A DNA stretch of 64,000 nucleotides from an uncultured Bacteroides sp. (GCF_963678845.1 NZ_OY787464.1:372001-436000); one strand, 5' to 3'; positions 1-9,283 are shown, counted from the first letter of the stretch. A program made the numbers and translations. Notes: a model not told the origin generated them from the sequence alone.

Positions 1-1484
1 CGGCGTCCCATTCCTGCCATATCATACTGGAAAAATGCATAATTTGGTCCGCCTACATACGCTTTCACTGCTCCTGTGGTTGGGTCCATTGACATAAATC
101 CGGCTCTAAGGAAATACTTATAATATCTAATTGAATCCAATGGAGTCATCACGGTATCTTTCACGCCGTGCCATGTAAAGACAGACATCTGCTCGGGAGT
201 CTTGAATGCTTTCATAATATCGCTCTCAGAGAATCCCGCATTTTTCATTGTGTTATAACGTTCAGATTGTCTCATTGATTTCATTATGATATCTTTTACC
301 TGATCTTTAGTCAGCTGACTTGAAAATGGAGCAGAACTTCTGCCTTTCTTTTCTTTGAAGAAAAGAGGCTGTAAGAAATGTCCAACATGTTCTTCCACTG
401 CTTCTTCTGCATATTGCTGCATGTGCGAATCAATTGTGGTGAAGATTTTCAAACCATCAGTATAAACATTATAATTGGTACCATCTTTTTTCTTATTCTT
501 AGAGCACCATCCGTAAAGCGGATTATGTTCCCACGCTAAAGAATCTTCATAGAATCTTTGAGTTTGCCATGAAGCATAATCTGTTCTGTGAGGCTCTTTT
601 GCAGTCATTATCATACGAAGGTATTCACGGAAATAGGTAGCGAGTCCTTCTTTATGGTCAACACGATGGAAATTCAGTCTCAGAGGGATATCCATCAGTG
701 AATCTCTTTCCTCTAAAGTAATATAACCTGCTTTTCTCATCTGATCAAGCACTACATTTCTGCGCTGCTCAACAAGTTCTCTGCGACGTACAGGATTATA
801 CAAAGATGAGTTCTTACACATTCCAACCAAAGTTGCAGCTTCTTCAATCTTTAAATCAGCAGGTTCTTTAGAAAAGTAAGTGTAGGAAGCTGTTTTAACA
901 CCAACTGCATTATTACCAAAGTCGTACTTATTAAAATACATAGTCAGAAGTTCATCCTTGGTATAATAGCGTTCCAGCTTTACTGCGATAACCCATTCAA
1001 TAGGTTTCTGGAACAAACGTTCCACAAAGTTACCGGCTCCAGGCGAATAAAGTTGTTTAGAAAGCTGTTGGGTAATAGTACTACCACCTCCGGCATTCTT
1101 CTGAAAAAACAATCCACGTTTTACGATAGCACGCCCCAGCGCACGAATATCAATACCGGAGTGTTCTTCAAAGCGTACATCCTCAGTAGCAATCAATGCA
1201 TTAATCAAGGATTTAGACATATCCTTATAACCCACATATACCCGATTTTCCTTGCTTAACGACCAGGTTCCAAGAGTTTTTCCGTCACTCGACAGAATTT
1301 CTGTAGCAAATTTATAGTTAGGATTTTCTAATTCTTCCACATCAGGCATATAGCCAATCCACCCCCATGCTATAAAACAAAAAATAACTGCAGATAATGC
1401 AATAAAAGACCCGAACGCTATCCACAGCCATCGGACCAATCTTTTTATAGATCCAGGAGTACCTTTAACCTCAACTTGATTCAT
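1..1484 (-). CDS. mrcA: Penicillin-binding protein 1A, bifunctional transglycosylase/transpeptidase (3' part missing)
   Basis: Class A PBP that polymerises and crosslinks peptidoglycan in the periplasm. Reading the minus strand from an ATG at 1484 gives 494 residues without a stop before the window edge, so the C-terminal transpeptidase domain is mostly missing. A short cytoplasmic tail is followed by one membrane helix (about residues 20-43). The GT51 glycosyltransferase motifs are clear: ATEDVRFEEHSGID with catalytic E101, and GGGSTITQQL at 132-141. The linker region follows, ending in a start of the transpeptidase-side sequence (SMDPTTGAVKAYVGG). The upstream 126 bp are shared with divergent pyrB. 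The family is certain; the mrcA/ponA name is by domain architecture. Confidence 0.93.
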   Translation of the reverse strand, partial: MNQVEVKGTPGSIKRLVRWLWIAFGSFIALSAVIFCFIAWGWIGYMPDVEELENPNYKFATEILSSDGKTLGTWSLSKENRVYVGYKDMSKSLINALIATEDVRFEEHSGIDIRALGRAIVKRGLFFQKNAGGGSTITQQLSKQLYSPGAGNFVERLFQKPIEWVIAVKLERYYTKDELLTMYFNKYDFGNNAVGVKTASYTYFSKEPADLKIEEAATLVGMCKNSSLYNPVRRRELVEQRRNVVLDQMRKAGYITLEERDSLMDIPLRLNFHRVDHKEGLATYFREYLRMIMTAKEPHRTDYASWQTQRFYEDSLAWEHNPLYGWCSKNKKKDGTNYNVYTDGLKIFTTIDSHMQQYAEEAVEEHVGHFLQPLFFKEKKGRSSAPFSSQLTKDQVKDIIMKSMRQSERYNTMKNAGFSESDIMKAFKTPEQMSVFTWHGVKDTVMTPLDSIRYYKYFLRAGFMSMDPTTGAVKAYVGGPNYAFFQYDMAGMGR

Positions 1485-1507
1485 TTTTCCAATTTCTTAG
1501 TTTGGCA

Positions 1508-1515
1508 CAAAATTA
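1508..1515 (-). promoter_or_regulatory. Candidate -7 element for the PBP1A gene
   Basis: On the minus strand this reads TAATTTTG, matching the Bacteroides -7 consensus TAnnTTTG, 24 bp before the PBP1A start. I see no convincing -33 element. Prediction from consensus only. Confidence 0.4.
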
Positions 1516-1563
1516 TAATAAATCTTTTAATTAAAAGAACTTTCTAATAATCATTTTTTTCCA

Positions 1564-1571
1564 TACCTTTA
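1564..1571 (+). promoter_or_regulatory. Candidate -7 element for pyrB
   Basis: TACCTTTA differs from the TAnnTTTG consensus at the last base and lies 40 bp before the pyrB ATG. It is the best match in the divergent PBP1A/pyrB gap. Confidence 0.35.
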
Positions 1572-1610
1572 CGCTCCGTATTTTACATTCAATGATAAAT
1601 AGATAAGAAT

Positions 1611-2540
1611 ATGGAAAATAGAAGTTTAGTAACTATCGCCGAGCATTCAAAAGAAAAAATCCTCTATCTTCTGGAGATGGCAAAGCAGTTCGAAAACAAT
1701 CCAAACCGAAAAATCCTGGACGGAAAAGTTGTAGCAACTCTTTTTTTTGAACCTTCTACCCGAACCCGATTAAGTTTTGAAACAGCAGTAAACAGACTTG
1801 GAGGTCGCATTATCGGTTTCTCAGATGCATCAACAACAAGTTCCTCCAAAGGGGAAACATTAAAAGACACAATAATGATGGTTAGTAATTATGCTGATCT
1901 GATTGTTATGCGTCATCATTTAGAAGGTGCGGCAAGATATGCCAGTGAAATAGCTCCTATACCTATTATTAATGCGGGTGACGGAGCCAATCAACATCCT
2001 TCGCAAACAATGCTCGACCTCTATTCCATTCAAAAAACTCAGGGCACACTTGAAAATCTGAATATATTCCTTGTAGGCGATTTGAAATATGGACGTACCG
2101 TTCACTCCTTGATTATGGCTATGCGCCATTTCAATCCAACATTTCATTTTATCGCTCCGGAAGAATTAAAAATGCCCGAAGAATATAAGATTTACTGCAA
2201 CGAGCACAACATTAAATATGTAGAGCATACTGATTTTACTGAAGAAATCATTGCTGATGCGGATATTTTATACATGACACGCGTACAACGCGAACGTTTC
2301 ACTGACCTGATGGAATATGAACGTGTGAAGAATGTCTATATCTTAAAGAATAAAATGCTGGAACATACCCGTCCTAATCTGCGTATCCTTCATCCGCTTC
2401 CACGTGTTAACGAGATTGCATACGATGTAGACGATAACGAGAAAGCTTATTATTTCCAACAAGCCCGCAACGGACTATTTGCCCGTCAGGCTATTATTTG
2501 TGATGTACTTGGTATTACTTTAGATGAAATCAAGGAATAA
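1611..2540 (+). CDS. pyrB: Aspartate carbamoyltransferase catalytic subunit
   Basis: Condenses carbamoyl phosphate with L-aspartate to N-carbamoyl-L-aspartate, the committed step of pyrimidine synthesis. The 309-residue length is typical. The carbamoyl-phosphate loop STRT (residues 49-52 in FFEPSTRTRLSFETA), the mobile lysine loop around K80 (SSSKGET), the RHH motif at 101-103 and HPSQ at 129-132 are all present, as is the aspartate-binding HPLPR near the C-terminus. pyrI follows after 52 bp, as in organisms with the dodecameric allosteric enzyme. Together they should form the regulated ATCase holoenzyme. Confidence 0.98.
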   Translation: MENRSLVTIAEHSKEKILYLLEMAKQFENNPNRKILDGKVVATLFFEPSTRTRLSFETAVNRLGGRIIGFSDASTTSSSKGETLKDTIMMVSNYADLIVMRHHLEGAARYASEIAPIPIINAGDGANQHPSQTMLDLYSIQKTQGTLENLNIFLVGDLKYGRTVHSLIMAMRHFNPTFHFIAPEELKMPEEYKIYCNEHNIKYVEHTDFTEEIIADADILYMTRVQRERFTDLMEYERVKNVYILKNKMLEHTRPNLRILHPLPRVNEIAYDVDDNEKAYYFQQARNGLFARQAIICDVLGITLDEIKE

Positions 2541-2592
2541 ACACGCATCATAACTTATTTATTTTTTCATTATTAATCAATCATTTAATTCA

Positions 2593-3069
2593 ATGAGCGA
2601 AATTAGACAAGAACTACAAGTTGCTGCTCTGAAGAACGGCACTGTAATAGACCATATACCATCTGGAAAACTTTTCACCATCGTTTCTTTACTGGGACTT
2701 GAACGGATGGAATGTAACATCACAATTGGCTATAACCTCGACAGTAAGAAACTGGGAAAGAAAGGTATTATTAAAATTGCCGATAAATTCTTCGACGATG
2801 AAGAAATTAACCGCATCTCTGTCGTTGCCCCACATATAAAGCTTAACATTATCCGCAACTATGAAGTGGTAGAAAAAAAGGAAGTCAACATGCCCGACGA
2901 TCTGAAAGGCATCGTAAAATGTGCAAATCCGAAATGCATTACCAACAATGAACCAATGGCTACTCTTTTTCACGTGATCGATAAAAACAAATGTGCTATT
3001 AAATGTCACTATTGCGAAAAAGAACTGAGAAAAGAAGATATTGTGATTTTACAACGCAGAAATTTATAA
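2593..3069 (+). CDS. pyrI: Aspartate carbamoyltransferase regulatory subunit
   Basis: Binds the effectors ATP and CTP and transmits them to PyrB; it has no catalytic activity. The 158-residue protein shows the N-terminal allosteric domain and a C-terminal zinc domain with four cysteines, C110, C115, C138 and C141 (CANPKC and CHYC), which hold the structural zinc at the contact with PyrB. It sits directly behind pyrB. Its stop codon overlaps the start of the next gene as TAATG, so that gene is probably translationally coupled to it. Confidence 0.98.
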   Translation: MSEIRQELQVAALKNGTVIDHIPSGKLFTIVSLLGLERMECNITIGYNLDSKKLGKKGIIKIADKFFDDEEINRISVVAPHIKLNIIRNYEVVEKKEVNMPDDLKGIVKCANPKCITNNEPMATLFHVIDKNKCAIKCHYCEKELRKEDIVILQRRNL

Positions 3070-3635
3070 TGAAGCAAGACTGGAAACCGGGAACAATGAT
3101 TTATCCGCTACCCGCAGTATTAGTCAGTTGCGGGAGCGAGGAAAGTGAATATAATATTATCACAGTGGCATGGGTAGGTACAATTTGTACCAACCCGCCA
3201 ATGTGCTATATTTCCGTGCGCCCCGAACGCCACTCCTATCCTATTCTGAAAAAGAATATGGAGTTTGTAATCAATCTAACTACAAAGGAAATGGCCTTTG
3301 CTACGGATTGGTGCGGCGTACGTTCCGGAAAGAATCATAATAAGTTTGCCGAAATGAAACTTACCCCAGGCAAGGCATCTGTGGTAAATGCTCCAATCAT
3401 TGAAGAGTCACCTCTTTGTATTGAATGCCGGGTAAAAGAAGTTATTTCACTGGGTTCGCACGATATGTTTATAGCCGATGTGGTAAATGTAAAAGCAGAC
3501 GATAGGTTCATGAATGCCAAAACCGGTAAATTTGAATTCTCAAAAAGCAATCCTTTGGTATATGTACACGGTAATTATTTTGATCTGGGAGAAAATATAG
3601 GTAAATTTGGCTGGTCAGTAGAGAAAAAAAAATAA
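3069..3635 (+). CDS. Flavin reductase family protein (FMN-binding split barrel)
   Basis: A 188-residue protein of the flavin reductase-like / FMN-binding split-barrel family, usually NAD(P)H:flavin oxidoreductases or flavoproteins of unknown substrate. The start is taken as the ATG at 3069 (MKQDWKPGTMIYPLP). It overlaps the last base of the pyrI stop (TAATG), and the longer in-frame extension would run through the pyrI zinc domain. Family hallmarks include TVAWVGTICTNPPMCYISVRPERHSY and the FVINLTT segment. The substrate cannot be read from the sequence. Position behind pyrBI suggests co-transcription, not necessarily a pyrimidine role. Confidence 0.85.
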   Translation: MKQDWKPGTMIYPLPAVLVSCGSEESEYNIITVAWVGTICTNPPMCYISVRPERHSYPILKKNMEFVINLTTKEMAFATDWCGVRSGKNHNKFAEMKLTPGKASVVNAPIIEESPLCIECRVKEVISLGSHDMFIADVVNVKADDRFMNAKTGKFEFSKSNPLVYVHGNYFDLGENIGKFGWSVEKKK

Positions 3636-3637
3636 GC

Positions 3638-4357
3638 ATGAAGAAAGTATTCCTACTATTTTTGATTATTGGATGGAGTCTTTCCTGCCTGGCGCAGGAA
3701 AATCAAACTATCAATTACAAGAAAAAAATTAATTTTGGTATAAAAGGAGGCTTTAATACTGCAATGTACTTTGTAGATGAGTTTAAGATTAAGGATATCA
3801 CAATTAATGAAACCCAGAATAATTATAAGGTAGGCTACTTTGGAGGCGTGTTTCTCAGAATAAACATGAAAAAACATTTCATAGAACCAGAACTTGCATA
3901 TAGTGTGAGCAAGAGCGAAATTTCTTTTGATAAAAAAGGTTCCCAGCATCCTGATATTGAGCCCGACTATGCAAGCATAAACTCTACAATTCATACCATT
4001 GAGCTCCCAGTACTGTATGGATACAATTTTATAAAAGAAGGCCCATATGGTATGGCGTTCTTTTTTGGGCCCAAGTTTCAGTATGTATGGAACAAGAAGA
4101 GCAAGCTTGAGTTTACTAACTTCGACCAGAAAGGGATAGAAGAAAAGCTATACCCGTTTAACATTAATGCAGTAGCAGGAGTTGGAGTAAATATCTCAAA
4201 TATATTTTTCGACTTTCGCTATGAAGTAGGACTTGGAAATGTATCCAAGTCGGTTACATACATTGAATCTAACACAGATGGGTCTGAAAATGTTGCTAAT
4301 ATGGTATTCAAAAGAAAAAGCAACTTACTCAGTTTCTCACTAGGGATGATCTTTTAA
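3638..4357 (+). CDS. Outer-membrane beta-barrel protein (PorT-like family)
   Basis: A 239-residue protein with a signal peptide (MKKVFLLFLIIGWSLSCLAQ, cleavage after the Ala or Gln near 19-20). Alternating hydrophobic/polar strands follow, with an FGIKGGFNTA opening and a terminal phenylalanine (LSFSLGMIF) typical of outer-membrane barrels. It resembles the small PorT/OmpA-like barrel proteins common in Bacteroidetes. It starts 2 bp after the flavin reductase stop, so it probably belongs to the same transcript. No ligand or partner is evident. Confidence 0.7.
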   Translation: MKKVFLLFLIIGWSLSCLAQENQTINYKKKINFGIKGGFNTAMYFVDEFKIKDITINETQNNYKVGYFGGVFLRINMKKHFIEPELAYSVSKSEISFDKKGSQHPDIEPDYASINSTIHTIELPVLYGYNFIKEGPYGMAFFFGPKFQYVWNKKSKLEFTNFDQKGIEEKLYPFNINAVAGVGVNISNIFFDFRYEVGLGNVSKSVTYIESNTDGSENVANMVFKRKSNLLSFSLGMIF

Positions 4358-4405
4358 TCTTTTATTTTTTTTCGCCTTTCACTTTTAATTCCACTTTTTT
4401 TTGGT

Positions 4406-4413
4406 TACTTTTG
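4406..4413 (+). promoter_or_regulatory. Candidate -7 element for glyA
   Basis: TACTTTTG is a full match to TAnnTTTG, 53 bp before the glyA ATG. Upstream sequence is T-rich and has no clear -33 motif. Confidence 0.5.
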
Positions 4414-4465
4414 TGCGCTTAATAAAGGATCTCGAGTAAAACACTTATTATCATCATACTTTAGA

Positions 4466-5746
4466 ATGAAAAGAGACGATTTAATTTTCGACATTATCGA
4501 AAGAGAGCATCAAAGACAGCTCAAAGGTATCGAGCTTATCGCATCAGAAAATTTTGTGAGTGACCAAGTTATGCAAGCCATGGGTTCTTGCCTGACTAAT
4601 AAATACGCTGAAGGCTATCCCGGAAAACGTTATTATGGCGGTTGCGAAGTAGTAGACGAAAGCGAACAACTTGCTATCGACAGACTAAAAGAAATCTTTG
4701 GAGCAGAATGGGCAAATGTTCAGCCACACTCTGGAGCACAAGCTAACGCAGCAGTATTCCTTGCTGTATTAAACCCAGGAGACAAGTTTATGGGTTTGAA
4801 TCTGGCACATGGTGGTCACCTTTCTCACGGCTCATTAGTTAATACTTCAGGTCTTATTTATACTCCTTGCGAATACAACGTAAAAGAAGAAACTGGTCGC
4901 GTAGACTACGATCAAATGGAAGAAGTAGCACTTCGCGAACAACCTAAAATGATTATTGGTGGTGGTTCTGCTTATTCTCGTGAATGGGATTACAAACGTA
5001 TGCGCCAAATCGCTGATAAAGTTGGAGCAATCCTTATGATCGACATGGCTCACCCAGCAGGTCTTATCGCAGCAGGTTTACTGGAAAATCCATTAAAATG
5101 GGCTCACATTGTGACTTCTACTACACACAAAACTCTTCGTGGTCCTCGTGGTGGTGTTATCATGATGGGTGAAGATTTCCCAAATCCATGGGGAAAGAAA
5201 ACTCCAAAGGGAGAAATCAAAATGATGTCTCAGTTACTTGATTCTGCTGTATTCCCAGGAATCCAGGGTGGTCCGCTAGAGCACGTAATTGCTGCTAAAG
5301 CTGTTGCTTTCGGTGAATGCTTGCAACCAGAATATAAGGAATACCAAAAGCAAGTTCAAAAGAACGCTGCTGTATTGGCACAAGCTTTGATAGACAGAGG
5401 TTTCACTATCATTTCCGGAGGAACTGATAACCACTCTATGTTAGTTGACTTACGCAGTAAATATCCTGATTTAACAGGTAAAGTTGCAGAAAAGGCCTTG
5501 GTTTCAGCAGATATTACTGCAAACAAGAACATGGTTCCATTCGATTCACGTTCTGCATTCCAGACTTCAGGTATCCGTTTAGGAACTCCTGCTATCACAA
5601 CTCGTGGTGCTAAGGAAGATTTAATGATTGAAATTGCTGAGATGATTGAAACAGTTCTTTCTAACATCGACAATGAAGCTGTTATCACTTCTGTTCGTGA
5701 AAGAGTAAACAAAACAATGGCAAAATATCCATTATTTGCTTATTAA
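4466..5746 (+). CDS. glyA: Serine hydroxymethyltransferase
   Basis: PLP enzyme that interconverts serine and glycine while charging tetrahydrofolate to 5,10-methylene-THF, the main entry of one-carbon units. The 426 residues match the family length. The PLP lysine is K222 in TSTTHKTLRGPRGG. D193 and H196 (MIDMAHPAG) contact the cofactor, and the glycine/histidine loop GGHLSHGS is at 116-123. It is a single-gene unit with its own candidate promoter and a strong terminator. It feeds the same folate pool as fhs and panB in this window. Confidence 0.98.
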   Translation: MKRDDLIFDIIEREHQRQLKGIELIASENFVSDQVMQAMGSCLTNKYAEGYPGKRYYGGCEVVDESEQLAIDRLKEIFGAEWANVQPHSGAQANAAVFLAVLNPGDKFMGLNLAHGGHLSHGSLVNTSGLIYTPCEYNVKEETGRVDYDQMEEVALREQPKMIIGGGSAYSREWDYKRMRQIADKVGAILMIDMAHPAGLIAAGLLENPLKWAHIVTSTTHKTLRGPRGGVIMMGEDFPNPWGKKTPKGEIKMMSQLLDSAVFPGIQGGPLEHVIAAKAVAFGECLQPEYKEYQKQVQKNAAVLAQALIDRGFTIISGGTDNHSMLVDLRSKYPDLTGKVAEKALVSADITANKNMVPFDSRSAFQTSGIRLGTPAITTRGAKEDLMIEIAEMIETVLSNIDNEAVITSVRERVNKTMAKYPLFAY

Positions 5747-5775
5747 TAGGGATTCTTAATCCTGTACAAGATATA

Positions 5776-5812
5776 AATAGAGCGGCTAATAACTAGTCGC
5801 TCTATTTCATTT
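5776..5812 (+). terminator. Rho-independent terminator of glyA
   Basis: AATAGAGCG at 5776-5784 pairs with CGCTCTATT at 5798-5806. The stem extends inward through CTA/TAG after one G-U pair, and a T-rich tail follows. It lies 30 bp after the glyA stop. Confidence 0.8.
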
Positions 5813-5993
5813 TATATACTTCTCTCATCAAATTTCAATTCCCTGTTGGGGTATTAATCAATTAACGCTGGGAAACTAACTATCTACAAAAGAGGTTTCT
5901 GAGAAAAAATGTACATATTTGAGAGAATAGATCCTTTGTTTTTTGCTAATTTATAGTCGGAAATCTATTAGTTTAATCTTACTAAAAAATGGT

Positions 5994-7064
5994 CTACTCT
6001 TTAATTTTGAAAACAAATCCGGAAGCCGTCATATACTTTCCGCCTTGCATGGCATTGAACATGTAAGCTGGTTTCCCATTCTTGAATAAGATTTGCGGTC
6101 TTTCAAATCTGCCATAGCGGGTTAAATGCTTTGGAGCAGGAGGCTCTTCCATATATGCATCAGCTCCATACCATCCTACCTGAGGTTTTCCCCAATGGAT
6201 TCCGTCTTTAGATTCCAGATACAAACCCACCGTATTATTAAAGTATCCCATATCACGCATCAGCATTCTGAACTTTCCTTTCTGCTGCCAGATAAAAGCA
6301 TCCTCTACCTGCTGGTTCTTGCCATAAACGGAAAAATCAATTAAAGGGTTTCCTTCGTAACGAACATAGGGACCTTCCAAACTCTTTGCAATGGCTAACC
6401 CATATTTACGATTACCTTTTATCCCATTCTTTTCCTGAGTATAATCAATATTATTCCATGATTTGTAATAAAGCCAGTATTCTCCGTCAGAACGTTTGAT
6501 AAAGGCCGGATTAGTAGTACAATGATCATCCCACGAGCCTGCGGGGCCAGCTTCAAGAATTGGTTTATCACTTCGTGTCCATGGGCCGTTCAATGAAGGA
6601 GCCGTAGCCAGCCCTATTCGTTTGGTATTGGTCTTTCCATTACTGTTTCCCATATAAAAAAGACAATATTTCCCATCCACAAACTCAATATGTGGATTAT
6701 GGCAGGTTGTTGCATCCCAATATCCCGGTCGAGGTGCAAGTACTGTTTCCAAATAAGTGTATGGGCCTTCGGGGCGATCGGCCACAGCATGTGCTATTTC
6801 GCTTTTATGAATCCATCCTCCCATGCCATACTTTGCCGGCCAACGGGAATAAAACACATGTACTTTCCCGTCCGGTCCATAGATTGGAGCCACACACCAC
6901 ACATAATAACCTTCTGTTTCAAGAATTCTTCCTACAGGAGTAAGAGACTTGCAGAATTTAGAGATATCCTTCGTCTTAAAATCCTTTGAAGTCTGAGATT
7001 TTATCTGAGCTCCAACAGCTATAGAAATTAAGAAGGAAAGAATAAAAACAACTTTGAATTTCAT
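5994..7064 (-). CDS. Secreted glycoside hydrolase, five-bladed propeller (GH43-like)
   Basis: A 356-residue exported protein (signal peptide MKFKVVFILSFLISIAVGAQ). It has the repeated aromatic/Gly blade pattern of five-bladed beta-propeller glycosidases of the GH43/GH117 type: WCVAPIYGPDGKVHVFYSRW, HNPHIEFVDGKYCLFYMGN, TTNPAFIKRSDGEYWLYYKS, VEDAFIWQQKGKFRMLMRD and RPQILFKNGKPAYMFNA. Acidic residues in several blades could form the active site, but I cannot assign them. It probably acts on plant or algal glycans in the periplasm or at the surface. It is monocistronic and lies downstream of fhs. The family is fairly secure, the substrate unknown. Confidence 0.75.
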   Translation of the reverse strand: MKFKVVFILSFLISIAVGAQIKSQTSKDFKTKDISKFCKSLTPVGRILETEGYYVWCVAPIYGPDGKVHVFYSRWPAKYGMGGWIHKSEIAHAVADRPEGPYTYLETVLAPRPGYWDATTCHNPHIEFVDGKYCLFYMGNSNGKTNTKRIGLATAPSLNGPWTRSDKPILEAGPAGSWDDHCTTNPAFIKRSDGEYWLYYKSWNNIDYTQEKNGIKGNRKYGLAIAKSLEGPYVRYEGNPLIDFSVYGKNQQVEDAFIWQQKGKFRMLMRDMGYFNNTVGLYLESKDGIHWGKPQVGWYGADAYMEEPPAPKHLTRYGRFERPQILFKNGKPAYMFNAMQGGKYMTASGFVFKIKE

Positions 7065-7083
7065 TTCTGTGTATTAAATGATT

Positions 7084-7130
7084 AATGGGTGCAAATATAT
7101 AAAGATTGACCTTTAATATTTGCACCCATT
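7084..7130 (-). terminator. Fhs terminator hairpin overlapping the GH43 promoter
   Basis: AATGGGTGCAAATAT (7084-7098) and ATATTTGCACCCATT (7116-7130) form a perfect 15-bp inverted repeat with a 17-nt spacer, 32 bp after the fhs stop. The left arm also contains, on the minus strand, TATATTTG (7092-7099), a full -7 match for the GH43-like gene. The hairpin could therefore end fhs transcription, regulate GH43, or both. There is no long U-run. Confidence 0.55.
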
Positions 7131-7161
7131 ATGTTGTTTTGTATTTGCGAAATGATTTCTG

Positions 7162-8829
7162 TTAGCTCAATCCATCAATGAATCCGTTAACAATATCAAT
7201 CCGTGTAGCCTGAGGATCTTTTGGCAAACCGGGCATACGCATAATGTCTCCGGCAATGGCAACAATCATCTCAGCCCCGTTATTAATAACAATGTCTCTG
7301 ATATTCAACTCGAAATCCGTTGCAACACCGTAAGCTTTTTCATCGGCAGAGAAGGAATAAGGAGTTTTGGCTATGCAGACTGGGAATTCGCATATACCCA
7401 TTTCCTTGATTAGTTTCAGCATCTTATTAGCCTGACTACTGAAAGTTACCAGTTTGGCACCATATATATTCTTAGCTACTTTCTCTATCTTCTCAGGAAT
7501 TGAATCTTCATCTTTATAAGTCAAGGTTAAAGGTAAAGATGGCTTCTCCTGAATAGTCTTCACTACAAGATTTGCAAGCTCTTCGGCTCCTTTGCCGCCT
7601 TGTGCAAAAGCATCATTCACGGCAAAGCCCACTCCTGCCCATTCACAATATTCACGAATCATCGCAATTTCTTCGTCAGAGTCGGTGTTGTACTTATTAA
7701 AAGCAACCACTACATTCTGGTGAAAGGAGCGGATATTATTAATATGCTTATCCAGATTCTTCAACCCTTCACTCAGTCCATCCAGATTAGGTTCTTTTAT
7801 TTTATCCAGACTTACTCCACCATGCATTTTTAATCCCTGAGCCGTTGCCACAATCACAGTCAACTTAGGCTGCAATCCTGATTTACGACATTTGATATTA
7901 AAGAATTTCTCTGCACCAAGATCGGCACCGAAGCCGGCTTCTGTAATTACATAATCGCCATAACTCATTGCCATTTTAGTTGCTACAATAGAATTACACC
8001 CATGAGCAATATTAGCAAAAGGACCACCGTGAACAAATGCTGCTGTGTGCTCTGTAGTCTGAACCAGATTAGGATGAATACATTCTTTCAGAAGAACAGT
8101 TATCGCACCTGCAACGCCAAGGTCTTTTACTGTAAAAGGTTTATCATCATAGGTAAATCCCAACAATATATTTTCAATCCGGCGACGAAGGTCTTTCAGA
8201 TCTCTGGCCAGACAAAGGATAGCCATAATTTCAGATGCAGGAGTTATATCAAATCCGGCCTCACGTGTAATGCCATTCACCTTTCCACCAATTCCTGCAA
8301 CTATATTTCTAAGAGTACGATCATTAACATCCAGTACACGTTTCCATAAAATTTCTTTCAATCCAAACCCTGAAGACTGTTTATGATAAAGATAATTATC
8401 AAGCAAAGCAGTAATCATGTTGTGCGCAGAAGTAATTGCATGAAAGTCTCCCGTGAAGTGAAGATTGATATTCTCCATCGGAAGCACCTGCGCATATCCA
8501 CCTCCGGCAGCTCCACCTTTCATTCCGAAACAAGGACCTAAAGATGGTTCACGTAATGCAACAATTGCTTTCTTACCTATTCTATTTAGTCCCAAAGCAA
8601 GACCAATAGATACAGTTGTCTTTCCAATTCCCGCTTTTGTAGGAGTGATTGCGGTTACAAGAATCAAATTGCTCTGTTTTACTTTCTCTTCATTTATTAA
8701 ATGAACGGGAACCTTGGCAATATATCGGCCATAATTTTCAATTTCATCAACTGGAATGCCAACTCCGCATGCTATCTGTTTTATTTTCGTTAGCTCAACA
8801 TTTCTAGCTATTTCAATATCTGTCTTCAT
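7162..8829 (-). CDS. fhs: Formate-tetrahydrofolate ligase
   Basis: ATP-dependent enzyme that makes 10-formyl-THF from formate and THF in the cytoplasm. The 555-residue length is normal. The nucleotide-binding loop TPTKAGIGKTT is at residues 62-72, and the family signatures SLGPCFGMKGGAAGGGYAQV and HGGPFANIAHGCNS are present. It sits alone between GH43 and fucO with its own candidate promoter. Together with GlyA and PanB it ties this window to one-carbon metabolism. An unusual four-unit palindrome array lies 260 bp upstream. Confidence 0.98.
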   Translation of the reverse strand: MKTDIEIARNVELTKIKQIACGVGIPVDEIENYGRYIAKVPVHLINEEKVKQSNLILVTAITPTKAGIGKTTVSIGLALGLNRIGKKAIVALREPSLGPCFGMKGGAAGGGYAQVLPMENINLHFTGDFHAITSAHNMITALLDNYLYHKQSSGFGLKEILWKRVLDVNDRTLRNIVAGIGGKVNGITREAGFDITPASEIMAILCLARDLKDLRRRIENILLGFTYDDKPFTVKDLGVAGAITVLLKECIHPNLVQTTEHTAAFVHGGPFANIAHGCNSIVATKMAMSYGDYVITEAGFGADLGAEKFFNIKCRKSGLQPKLTVIVATAQGLKMHGGVSLDKIKEPNLDGLSEGLKNLDKHINNIRSFHQNVVVAFNKYNTDSDEEIAMIREYCEWAGVGFAVNDAFAQGGKGAEELANLVVKTIQEKPSLPLTLTYKDEDSIPEKIEKVAKNIYGAKLVTFSSQANKMLKLIKEMGICEFPVCIAKTPYSFSADEKAYGVATDFELNIRDIVINNGAEMIVAIAGDIMRMPGLPKDPQATRIDIVNGFIDGLS

Positions 8830-8848
8830 AACTGTTTGTTTATGGCTG

Positions 8849-8856
8849 CAAAATTA
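8849..8856 (-). promoter_or_regulatory. Candidate -7 element for fhs
   Basis: Minus-strand TAATTTTG matches TAnnTTTG, 20 bp before the fhs start. No clear -33 motif. Confidence 0.4.
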
Positions 8857-9283
8857 ACAATAAAGAATGAATAGAACCTGCATTAAAATAACAAATATGT
8901 CATTCTTAGAAACATATTTCAAATGTATAGCATAATGCTTTTCATATTATTAATATAACAGTAAAAAGCAATTCAAACCATTAAAATTTAACTAAATCAA
9001 CTAGCATACAGGTAATATAACAGAGGTAGAAAGAGAGAATTTCTATGTTTAGGCTATAATTATTATTTTCTTAAAAAGAGATTTCATTTTTGATATACAT
9101 CGAACTGTATTTTAGATATATATCAAAGCATATGTTAGATGTATATCTAAACACATGTTTGATATACATCATAATCAGAAAACATAATGGGATATTTTAG
9201 ACTTCTCCGGCAATTAATAATTTTACTTATAGATATGATGCATCAGCTTTCACTATCCAATAATTTGCCATAATTTCATAAAT
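8857..9283. other. Non-coding gap between fucO and fhs
   Basis: No plausible gene here. Besides the palindrome array at 9089-9173 it holds a short inverted repeat, AAATATGT (8893-8900) with ACATATTT (8912-8919), close to the fhs promoter. The rest is AT-rich DNA with no recognised feature. Confidence 0.6.
9089..9173. repeat. Four-unit palindromic array, 23-bp period (array A)
   Basis: Four 16-bp dyad-like units start at 9089, 9112, 9135 and 9158, exactly 23 bp apart with 7-bp spacers. The units are TTTGATATACATCGAA, TTAGATATATATCAAA, TTAGATGTATATCTAA and TTTGATATACATCATA. They are variants of one core, GATGTATATC, in either orientation. The array lies 260 bp upstream of the fhs start and 194 bp beyond the fucO stop. 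The same core makes up array B at 59846. Function unknown. Confidence 0.85.

Noticed and set aside
1053..1259. 68-residue plus-strand open frame
   Set aside because: Lies wholly inside the minus-strand PBP1A gene, whose GT51 motifs are encoded across this interval.
4358..4465. Riboswitch upstream of glyA
   Set aside because: Only about 50 nt would be transcribed before the ATG and no conserved fold was visible.
9089..9173. CRISPR-like array
   Set aside because: The repeats are palindromic, only 16 bp with 7-bp spacers and four units; too short for CRISPR, and no cas genes are present.
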